Positions 1-5,141 of a stretch of 5,141 nucleotides of DNA are shown piece by piece (position 1 is the first letter of the stretch; each line of letters opens with the position of its first letter). A model generated the notes under the pieces. The model was given only the letters and a program-made list of their open reading frames with translations. It made no database searches and was not told where the DNA came from. The position numbers and the translations under genes are program-made. The DNA is from Planctomycetaceae bacterium (GTDB taxonomy: Bacteria > Planctomycetota > Planctomycetia > Pirellulales > UBA1268), in contig CANETO010000183.1 in assembly GCA_947440895.1 (NCBI GenBank), positions 1 through 5,141 of the forward strand, in the 5' to 3' direction.

Positions 1-516
1 GCCCGTGCCGTACGCGGTTCCCAAACGGAGCGCCACCACGGGAAGCCCACGCAGCGAGTCGTATGTCATCAGCAACTGCTCGCCGGCGAGTTTCGTCACG
101 TTGTACGGATGATCGGGATTCGTGGGGTGTTGTTCGTCGAGCGGTTCGTATGCGGGATGGCCGTAGACCTCCCATGTGGATGCATAGATCAATCGCCCGA
201 CGCCTTCGGCCAGGCACGCCTCGGCTACGTTGGCACTGCCGAGCACGTTCGATTCCGCCGCAAGCCACGGCTTCTCTGCCGCCACATAGACGTCGCCCAC
301 TCCCGCGAGGTGAAGGACGACATCCGCACCGCAAAAAGCCCTCCGCAGGTCTTCGATAGATGACAGCGACCCAACCTCCTGCCGCACGCCCTGATTGGAG
401 AGTTCCCGCGGGATGCGGGCGGCATCAAACACGACGCACTCGTGCCCCACTTCGAGCACGGCCGTGGCGACATGACGACCAACAAACCCGGCACCACCGG
501 TGACGACCATTCTCAT
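1..516 (-). CDS. NAD-dependent epimerase/dehydratase (extended SDR), N-terminal half, cut by window edge
   Basis: The reverse complement of 516-1 reads as 172 uninterrupted codons starting MRMVVTGGAGFVGRHVA and leaving the window without a stop. Seen: the dinucleotide-binding glycine motif GGAGFVG at residues 7-13, an acidic residue ending strand beta-2 (VVFD, D31) that favours NAD, HLAG at 69-72, a conserved Asn (N90), STWEVYG at 113-119 with the catalytic Ser/Thr position at T114, and the YxxxK catalytic pair Y138/K142 in YNVTK. These are hallmarks of extended short-chain dehydrogenases such as UDP-glucose 4-epimerase and related sugar-nucleotide epimerases or dehydratases. They are cytoplasmic and act in cell-surface polysaccharide precursor synthesis. 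Family members are about 300-330 residues, so roughly half is visible. The substrate cannot be assigned because the specificity region is missing. ATG 516 is chosen; ATG 510 (M3) is an alternative, and neither has a clear Shine-Dalgarno. A possible promoter lies about 80 bp upstream. Confidence 0.93.
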   Translation of the reverse strand, partial: MRMVVTGGAGFVGRHVATAVLEVGHECVVFDAARIPRELSNQGVRQEVGSLSSIEDLRRAFCGADVVLHLAGVGDVYVAAEKPWLAAESNVLGSANVAEACLAEGVGRLIYASTWEVYGHPAYEPLDEQHPTNPDHPYNVTKLAGEQLLMTYDSLRGLPVVALRLGTAYGTG

Positions 517-571
517 GAAATTCGCGAATCGACACGTGCAGGGAGGGCAAGAGAACAAAGGGCGAAGGACA

Positions 572-600
572 ATCCTTCTACCGCCCACCGCCCGTGTCAA
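572..600 (-). promoter_or_regulatory. Possible sigma-70-type promoter for the epimerase gene
   Basis: On the minus strand a perfect TTGACA (600-595) is followed by a 17-bp spacer and AAGGAT (577-572), which matches TATAAT at 3 of 6 positions. It lies about 60-80 bp upstream of the ATG at 516, a sensible leader length. The -10 half overlaps a short inverted repeat, GAAGGA-TTG-TCCTTC on the minus strand (578-564), which could be an operator or chance. Planctomycete promoters are poorly characterised, so this rests on the -35 hexamer and spacing only. Confidence 0.35.
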
Positions 601-818
601 ATACTCCGTCGAAGACTCGCGGAATTCACAACTGGTGAACCAAGCAGACGTGACGGTGCTTCTTGCGTGACGGTGCTCTCTGACAGCGAAGTACCGTTCA
701 ACGGACTACCCGTCCACGAAGCGAGCCTGCTGCCCGAGCTGACCCCCGCACCGTAGATCCCGCCCATCTGACAGGCGTCGTACATCAGGTTGCTAAGGCA
801 CACATGGCTCAGCGGCTG
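601..818. other. Stretch without a recognised gene between toxin remnant and epimerase
   Basis: No gene, RNA or mobile element is recognised here on either strand. The toxin reading frame stays open on the minus strand through this stretch and ends at a TGA at 599-597, about 70 codons beyond the end of toxin-family similarity. The run-on translation (for example LSNLMYDACQMGG) resembles nothing I know. The simplest reading is that the normal toxin stop was lost and the frame now runs through non-coding or decayed DNA. A small direct repeat lies at 649-682. No clear rho-independent terminator with a T-tract was seen. Confidence 0.5.
649..682. repeat. Imperfect 17-bp tandem duplication
   Basis: Two adjacent 17-bp units, 649-665 and 666-682, share the first 12 bases exactly (CGTGACGGTGCT) and match at 14 of 17 positions overall. 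This is likely a small slippage duplication in unconstrained DNA. It is too short and has too few copies to be a CRISPR or an iteron array. Confidence 0.6.
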
Positions 819-1061
819 GTCGGCGTGCGTGCCAATCCATGACCACACTAGGCGGTGGTCGTGGAATCCCCCAAGTGCGCGGTGATGGGCTCCAACTCTT
901 ACTGACCAGAGATCGTTGCCGACCTTCTTGAAGTGCAGGGAAGGATGAAACGGGTCCTGCTACCAGACCTTATAAGACTTTGCCGCTAGGCGACGCACAT
1001 CGCGAGGCAGACGTCGATAGAGTCGCCAGAAGTCGCGAGAGGCGACGCTGGGGATCCTCAC
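819..1061 (-). pseudogene. RelE/ParE-like type II toxin, disrupted by one in-frame TAG
   Basis: From GTG at 1061 the minus strand encodes a start like VRIPSVASRDFWRLYRRLP, then SYKVW, a TAG stop at 962-960 (codon 34), and continues in the same frame as QDPFHPSLHFKKVG, LWSVRVGAHHRALG and LVWSWIGTHAD, ending near 819. HPSLHFKKVG, SVRVG..(Y/H)RALG and WIGTHA(D/E)Y are the signature of small RelE/ParE-superfamily toxins of about 85-90 residues. Members of this superfamily are mRNA interferases or gyrase inhibitors. Conserved basic positions R55 and R61 and the late H79 are kept. Two lesions are visible: the TAG, where the family has an ordinary residue between W and the [DN]P pair, and loss of the C-terminal YDRL-like end and stop (HAD is followed by QPLSH, and the frame runs on to 597). 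Its start overlaps the antitoxin stop (GTGA), the usual toxin-antitoxin coupling. No other ATG, GTG or TTG allows re-initiation between the TAG and GTG 848, so a product is unlikely unless the TAG is a sequencing error or is read through. Confidence 0.82.
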
Positions 1062-1306
1062 GGCGCGCTCTCACTGCGGTCATCCTCCAGCACCGTCTCA
1101 AGCGGCACGCACATGCCTGCGGCAGCATCAGCCCTCGACTGCTCCATGAGTTGGTCGAGGCGGCCGCTCGCCGCATCGGCCGTCATCTGCCGATCCCAGT
1201 CGTCGTCAACGGTGGGATGCAGCATAGCCATAAGTTCGCAGTATTCTCGCGGACTCAGGGATTCGATGATGGTGCTGGTGCCTTCAAAGAAGGCTCGGAC
1301 ACGTTT
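1058..1306 (-). pseudogene. Antitoxin-like gene partnered with the toxin remnant, start codon missing
   Basis: Starting directly after the dehydrogenase stop (1309-1307), and in the same frame, 82 open codons run to TGA at 1060-1058. The translation includes TSTIIESLSPREYCELMAML, then HPTVDDDWDRQMTADAASG and RLDQLMEQSRADAAAG. The DDWDRQM.ADAASGRLD.L stretch resembles, from memory, the small acidic proteins encoded just upstream of HPSLHFK-type toxins, which act as their antitoxins. The TGA overlaps the toxin GTG by four bases (GTGA), the expected antitoxin-first arrangement. The odd point is the start: no ATG, GTG or TTG exists in frame until ATG 1231, inside the conserved part, which would leave 57 residues and remove the PREYCEL helix. 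An ATG at 1310 overlaps the dehydrogenase stop (ATGA) but is out of frame and closes after 8 codons. It is therefore either N-terminally truncated or frameshifted near the start. A short functional antitoxin from 1231 cannot be excluded. Confidence 0.65.
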
Positions 1307-3718
1307 TCATTTCTCCCGCAGCGCCGCCAGCAGGTCGGCACAGTCCTGGAGTGTGATCACCGCCTCGAGACCCACGGGCATGATCGACGTAGCGAGTTGC
1401 TGTGACTCCTCAATCTCGCCACGCTTGATCACACGCTCCATGCCGCCAGACATGCGGATTGTCACGTTGCCCGGCGCATCGGCCACGACCAGGCCGCTGG
1501 CCACGGTGCCGTCCTCCAGAACGAACGTCGTAACGGTGTATCGCTGCTCGACGGCGCGGTTGGGGTCGAAGATCGCCTCGATTAGCTGCGCGGGCGGCTT
1601 TCCGCCGACGGTGGCCAGATCTGGCCCCACTTCCGAGCCGAGCGCGCCCAGCCGGTGGCAGGCGATGCAGCCAGCTTTTTGCAACGCTTCACGTCCACGC
1701 GTGGCGTCGCCCGACATCGTGGCGGCAGCCAGGTATCGGGCCACGATCTTCTGACGATCAGGTTCGAAGGACTCTATGACGGGAACGGTTCCGACGCTCG
1801 GCTGGTCGGCAGCCATCGGCTGCTGTTCGGCGTGGAGCAGAGCCGCCTCCGCCGGCATGAGCTCGTCGGCGCCAGCGGCGATGAGCGCAGTGCCGCGGAC
1901 GTGGGGCCATTCCTGCCGTAGAGTCTCCACGAGTGCATCGGCCGAGAGCAGGCCGAGTTCCCGCAACGTGAAGAGCGCCTGCACACGCACGGGCTGCGAC
2001 GGGGACGCGGACAATGAACGCACGACGGGTTCGTCCTCCACTCGGCCACGTTCGAAGGCGAGCCGCTGCGCTGTGTCGCGGGCCCAGCCGTTGGCCGAAG
2101 AGAGAGCGATCGTCGGCAACGCGGCCGGCAGACCTTTCGGGGCGATCCGCCAAATCCGGCCCATCGTCTCGCCACCGCGTAATTGCATGCGGCGGGCCAT
2201 CTCGGCCGGCACCCATTCGGGATGCTCGAGTACGAGCCGGTACATGTCGACGACGTAGAGAGCACCGTCTGGTCCGGTGCGGGCCATCACCGGACGGAAC
2301 CAATGATCGTCGCTGGCGAGAAACTCCCGATCGACGTCGTCTGGATGCCTTCGGGAAGTGATTGTGGCATCGGAGTAGTCGAGCACCTGCCGGAGCACAG
2401 CGTGATGAGCCGGTTCGCAGACGAACAGACAGCCCGTTCCGGCGTCGCCAAAGGCCGTGTCGCGATAGGGCAAGGGATTGCAGCCCGACGTGACTGTGTT
2501 GGCGGTGTTGGCCTGATTGAGCCGCCGCTCAAGGGTGCCGACTGAAAAAACCCTGTGGTCGGCGGTGAGATCGGCACGGAGCGACCGGGCGACGAGTTCT
2601 GGGTGCTTCTCGAGGTGGCTCATCGGCAGCCAGTAGTGCCAGCCGGGCGTGGCGTTGTTGTTGCCGAACCAGTTGCCGAAATCATCCCGCCACTTGCCGC
2701 ACTGCGTGGTGCCGGTTTCGAGATGGAATTCTCCGGTTCTGGGATGAAACCGAAAATCGTTGCCGCGGAGCGGGATCTTCTCGCCGGTCTTCACGCAGAC
2801 GACATCGCCGCCACTGTCGCCGTTGGCCCCATGCAGCCAGCCGTCGAGGCCCCAGCAGAAGCCGTTGACGAGGTGCTGCGGGTTGCCGGCCTTGAACCCG
2901 GTGAACCATGCCTCGCGGGTGTCGCAGCGGCCGTCCCCGTCATCGTCGCGGGCGTGGAAGATCTCGGGCACACTGGCCACGAACACGCCCCCCTTCCAGC
3001 AGGCGAGTCCGGTGACATGCGTGAGGCCGTCGAGGAAGAGCGTGCTCTTCTCGTAGCGACCATCGCCGTCGCGATCCTCGAGGATGCGCACGCGGCCGGT
3101 CTGGAGCCCCTGTCCGGCGCCTTCTCCCGGCACGCCGTCCTGCCAGGTCACCTTGCCATCGGACGTGGCCTCTCCTTCGGCGAATGGATAGTCGCCCATC
3201 TCGGCCACCCACATCCGACCGTGTTCATCCCAGTCGATAAAGACGGGATCCATCACCAGTGGCTCCGCTGCCACGAGCGTGGCGGTGAATCCCTCGGGCA
3301 GCCGCATGGCGCGGCGTGATTCCTCCGGGCTACGCGGCTTTGGGCCGGGCACGCGCAAGAGTTCCTCGTAGGTCATCCGCACACTTCCGGCCTGCATCAC
3401 GCCGTCGGCAAACGTCACGTGTGCGCCGGTGAGCAGCGGCAGTGCCGCCTCGTCGCCGGCCTTCCCCTCGCGCATCACCCGCGTCCAGCCGACGGTCCAT
3501 TCCAGGCCTGCGCTCGCCCTCTCAGGCGGCACGAAGAGGTAGACACCGTAGCCTGCGTCGTGGGAGACAACGAGATCCTCGTGGCCGTCGCCATCGAGAT
3601 CGACCCGCCAGACACCGTTATCCGTTTGCGCGAGTGGCGGCAGCTCCGGCTCGGCGGCCGACGCCATGGGACAGGCCAGCAACAGGATGGCAGGCCAGGC
3701 CATTCGGCGAATCTTCAT
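1307..3718 (-). CDS. Secreted PVC-type dehydrogenase with beta-propeller and C-terminal cytochrome c domain
   Basis: 803 residues from ATG 3718. Residues 1-22 form an export signal (MKIRR, a hydrophobic core, ASA for signal peptidase I); LLLAC at 12-16 also fits a lipobox. Residues 36-52 hold an FG-GAP/calcium-loop segment (DLDGDGHED). About 130-530 is the PVC 'membrane-bound dehydrogenase' propeller (cf. TIGR02604), with LPEGFTATLVAAEPLV, PVFIDWDEHGRMWVAEM, two more DxDGDG-type loops (214-224, 257-269), and FLASDDHWFRPV followed by TGPDGALYVVDMYR. About 540-660 is a short helical, HEAT-like linker. About 675-803 is the planctomycete heme-binding domain (cf. TIGR02603), with CIACH at 684-688 (bases 1669-1655) and M780 in SIMPVG as probable distal ligand. 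Family knowledge suggests a periplasmic oxidoreductase passing electrons to c-type heme; the substrate is unknown. The frame extends upstream to TTG 3811, rejected because it would bury the signal peptide. The Shine-Dalgarno is weak. It lies 132 bp downstream of the ceramidase-like gene and is followed with no gap by the antitoxin remnant. Confidence 0.93.
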   Translation of the reverse strand: MKIRRMAWPAILLLACPMASAAEPELPPLAQTDNGVWRVDLDGDGHEDLVVSHDAGYGVYLFVPPERASAGLEWTVGWTRVMREGKAGDEAALPLLTGAHVTFADGVMQAGSVRMTYEELLRVPGPKPRSPEESRRAMRLPEGFTATLVAAEPLVMDPVFIDWDEHGRMWVAEMGDYPFAEGEATSDGKVTWQDGVPGEGAGQGLQTGRVRILEDRDGDGRYEKSTLFLDGLTHVTGLACWKGGVFVASVPEIFHARDDDGDGRCDTREAWFTGFKAGNPQHLVNGFCWGLDGWLHGANGDSGGDVVCVKTGEKIPLRGNDFRFHPRTGEFHLETGTTQCGKWRDDFGNWFGNNNATPGWHYWLPMSHLEKHPELVARSLRADLTADHRVFSVGTLERRLNQANTANTVTSGCNPLPYRDTAFGDAGTGCLFVCEPAHHAVLRQVLDYSDATITSRRHPDDVDREFLASDDHWFRPVMARTGPDGALYVVDMYRLVLEHPEWVPAEMARRMQLRGGETMGRIWRIAPKGLPAALPTIALSSANGWARDTAQRLAFERGRVEDEPVVRSLSASPSQPVRVQALFTLRELGLLSADALVETLRQEWPHVRGTALIAAGADELMPAEAALLHAEQQPMAADQPSVGTVPVIESFEPDRQKIVARYLAAATMSGDATRGREALQKAGCIACHRLGALGSEVGPDLATVGGKPPAQLIEAIFDPNRAVEQRYTVTTFVLEDGTVASGLVVADAPGNVTIRMSGGMERVIKRGEIEESQQLATSIMPVGLEAVITLQDCADLLAALREK

Positions 3719-3785
3719 GGTGATATTCCAAAGAAGATGGATGTCGAGAATCACCGGCGAGAGCAGACGTTGTGAGCCGTCACGA

Positions 3786-3814
3786 AGTATAGGCCGTCGA
3801 ATCGAGCTCAACCA
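3786..3814 (-). promoter_or_regulatory. Weak candidate promoter ahead of the dehydrogenase gene
   Basis: In the 132-bp gap the minus strand carries TATACT (3791-3786), a good -10 hexamer. TGGTTG lies 17 bp upstream of it (3814-3809), and an overlapping TTGAGC (3811-3806) has only a 14-bp spacer. A start just downstream would give a leader of about 60 nt to ATG 3718. The -35 is poor, so transcription by read-through from the upstream gene is equally possible. No terminator with a T-tract follows the upstream gene on the minus strand. Confidence 0.25.
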
Positions 3815-3850
3815 TGCCGCTGTCTCCGGCGGCTGCCGGTGTTTGTTGCC

Positions 3851-5141
3851 TCACGGCCGAGCCGCGAGCAACGTCGTTGCCGCGGCTGCGAGCCGGCGGC
3901 CCGCCGCTGTCGTGAAGGGCGGCAGGTCCAGGAGCTTCGGCACGGTGAGTGCGGCATACTCGCCGTTGGCATACGCTGCCGGGTCGGTAACGTAGCCCAC
4001 GAAGTCATCGGCGTAGCCCACGCAGAGCGTCGTCGCCGCCCCCGAGTCGCGGCGGATCGCCAAACCATAACAGCTGTAAAGCTCGGCTGGGTGAAACAGC
4101 ATCGCCACCGGGCCGATCCATAGGCTCGAAAGGGTTGTCTGTCGCACCTGGGCCGGATTCTCGACCGCCGAGGCCGCCCGGAACCAGTCGGCGGCGAAGC
4201 CGGCATCAACCCACGGCCCCGTGGCGCAGGCGGCGGGGTCGGCGCGGTAGGCCGCGAGCCAGTCGCGATAGTGGTCAAGGTCGAGCGGCAGGTCCACCGG
4301 CCGTCGGATCGATTCCAGACGATCGACGGCTGTCTCTCGAGCCGAGTCGATCGCCGCATCGAGCCCCTTGGAGATCGCGCGGGCGGTGGGCTCAACATCG
4401 CCGATCCACTTCGTGCCATCACCGGGATTGACGTCGCCGATGTGCCCCTGGAAGAACACCGGATCGACGCCCCGCGACGCCCGGCAGTGTTCGGCCACAA
4501 CACCCGCCCAGTCGGGACCGGAAAGCGTGTCGTGGTAGCAGACCGGGTGCGCGGAAAAGTGATACGCGATGATCGGCGGCCTACCTCCCGTCCGCTCGAA
4601 AACGAGGGCGTGCAGCATGGTGTCGAGCCAGCGCTGCGAGTCGTCCGACGCGGGGCCAAAATCGGCGTCAGTCCGCCATTGCCCCGGTTTGACGGTGCGA
4701 TTGCTGTTGCCTCCCTCGACCCGGTTCGATCCCACGAGCAGCCTCGCGGCCGACCGGTCATCCCAGGCTCGTACGACGGCCTCGAGCCCCTGCTTCATCA
4801 CGAGGCTTTGATAGGACTCAGGAACGGCGCCCCACTGGCGCAAGGAGAGGAACGTCGGCATGGAGTGGGTGTGCGTGGCACAGACCCGCACGTGATCGGC
4901 CGGAATGCCGACACGTTCCTCGACGGCACGGGCGAACCGGCGAGCGAAGTCGGCCGACACCACGATGATGTCGAGTGCGACGATCGCGGCCTTGACCGCT
5001 CCCTTCTCAAGGACGATGACACGCGCGGCCGCCGGCTGTCTGGATCCCGTGACGAGCCGTGGATTGTTGGGAGGACGGTGGAATCCGGCGAGTTCGATGC
5101 CGTTCGGCGGCGTGGTGTCGACGGATGCGTGTCCCACGAGC
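3851..5141 (-). CDS. Neutral/alkaline ceramidase-like hydrolase (N-terminal catalytic-domain family), probably 5'-incomplete
   Basis: The frame is open from the right edge to TGA at 3853-3851; from GTG 5137 it is 428 residues. It begins GHASVDTTPPNGIELAGFH, matching the start of the neutral/alkaline non-lysosomal ceramidase N-terminal domain (cf. PF04734). That motif sits almost at the visible N-terminus, and no signal peptide or clear Shine-Dalgarno is seen, so the true start may lie beyond 5141. Numbering from GTG 5137: ATHTHS at 87-92 (H89/H91), HFSAHP at 193-198 (H197), GHIGDVNP at 231-238, HPAELYSCYG at 349-358 (E352), and GYADDFVGYVTD at 374-385 (Y382). Two His, a Glu and a Tyr at these spacings match the zinc ligands of Pseudomonas ceramidase. 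N237 sits in GDVNP where characterised ceramidases have Ser (GD-V/L-S-P). The C-terminal Ig-like domain of full ceramidases is absent. A metal-dependent amidase-type hydrolase is likely; ceramide as substrate is doubtful. The dehydrogenase gene follows 132 bp downstream on the same strand. Confidence 0.85.
   Translation of the reverse strand, partial: LVGHASVDTTPPNGIELAGFHRPPNNPRLVTGSRQPAAARVIVLEKGAVKAAIVALDIIVVSADFARRFARAVEERVGIPADHVRVCATHTHSMPTFLSLRQWGAVPESYQSLVMKQGLEAVVRAWDDRSAARLLVGSNRVEGGNSNRTVKPGQWRTDADFGPASDDSQRWLDTMLHALVFERTGGRPPIIAYHFSAHPVCYHDTLSGPDWAGVVAEHCRASRGVDPVFFQGHIGDVNPGDGTKWIGDVEPTARAISKGLDAAIDSARETAVDRLESIRRPVDLPLDLDHYRDWLAAYRADPAACATGPWVDAGFAADWFRAASAVENPAQVRQTTLSSLWIGPVAMLFHPAELYSCYGLAIRRDSGAATTLCVGYADDFVGYVTDPAAYANGEYAALTVPKLLDLPPFTTAAGRRLAAAATTLLAARP

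Noticed and set aside
649..682. CRISPR or iteron array
   Set aside because: Only two adjacent imperfect 17-bp copies and no spacers.
442..756. Plus-strand 104-codon frame at the epimerase start
   Set aside because: It runs antisense over the epimerase glycine-rich motif into non-coding DNA and has no recognisable feature.
970..1176. A 68-codon minus-strand frame through the toxin-antitoxin region
   Set aside because: It is a different frame from both the toxin and antitoxin matches and shows only Arg/Ser-rich sequence.
1113..1754. A 213-codon plus-strand open frame across the cytochrome domain and antitoxin remnant
   Set aside because: It spans the ends of two recognisable minus-strand frames and has Ser/Arg-rich composition without motifs, so it is a shadow.
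2555..3319. A 254-codon plus-strand open frame inside the dehydrogenase gene
   Set aside because: It is an antisense shadow of a GC-rich gene, Ala/Val/Glu-rich with no recognisable domain, while the minus strand has a full family match with conserved motifs.
3719..3811. Upstream extension of the dehydrogenase to TTG 3811
   Set aside because: It would place 31 residues before a clear signal peptide that starts at ATG 3718.
3826..3839. CCGGC/GCCGG hairpin just after the ceramidase-like gene, considered as a terminator
   Set aside because: The stem is only 5 bp and no T-tract follows it on the minus strand.
3808..4761. A 317-codon minus-strand frame within the ceramidase-like gene
   Set aside because: Arg/Ser/Thr-rich out-of-frame translation; the overlapping frame carries the family motifs.

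Overview
The window is about 5.1 kb of GC-rich bacterial DNA in which every recognisable gene lies on the minus strand. The best guide to the organism is a secreted PVC-type dehydrogenase fused to a C-terminal cytochrome c domain. This architecture is expanded almost exclusively in Planctomycetota and Verrucomicrobiota. A planctomycete fits best: GC-rich, weak or absent Shine-Dalgarno sequences, and a neighbouring protein of the neutral/alkaline ceramidase-like family, which is also abundant there. This is inference from gene content; no marker gene is present.

Layout in the direction of transcription (right to left). (1) 5141-3851: a metal-dependent hydrolase-like protein related to the N-terminal catalytic domain of neutral ceramidases, running to or just past the window edge. 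(2) 3850-3719: a 132-bp gap with a possible promoter. (3) 3718-1307: the secreted cytochrome c dehydrogenase, with a signal peptide, an FG-GAP-like segment, a beta-propeller, a short helical linker and a CxxCH heme domain. (4) 1306-819: a degraded type II toxin-antitoxin pair absent from a simple start-to-stop ORF list. An antitoxin-like frame without a usable start abuts the dehydrogenase stop. It overlaps by GTGA a RelE/ParE-like toxin frame that is interrupted by one TAG but otherwise carries the full family signature. (5) 818-517: about 300 bp with no recognised gene, holding a small tandem repeat and a possible promoter with a perfect TTGACA. (6) 516-1: the N-terminal half of an NAD-dependent sugar-nucleotide epimerase/dehydratase, cut by the left edge.

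The first two genes may be co-transcribed and could act together on an extracytoplasmic substrate, but nothing in the sequence names that substrate. The epimerase appears to be a separate unit with its own promoter. I found no convincing new system. The most informative observation is the decayed toxin-antitoxin module, whose separate lesions can be read directly. Second is the ceramidase-like protein, which keeps metal-ligand-like residues but has Asn where characterised ceramidases appear to have their catalytic Ser.
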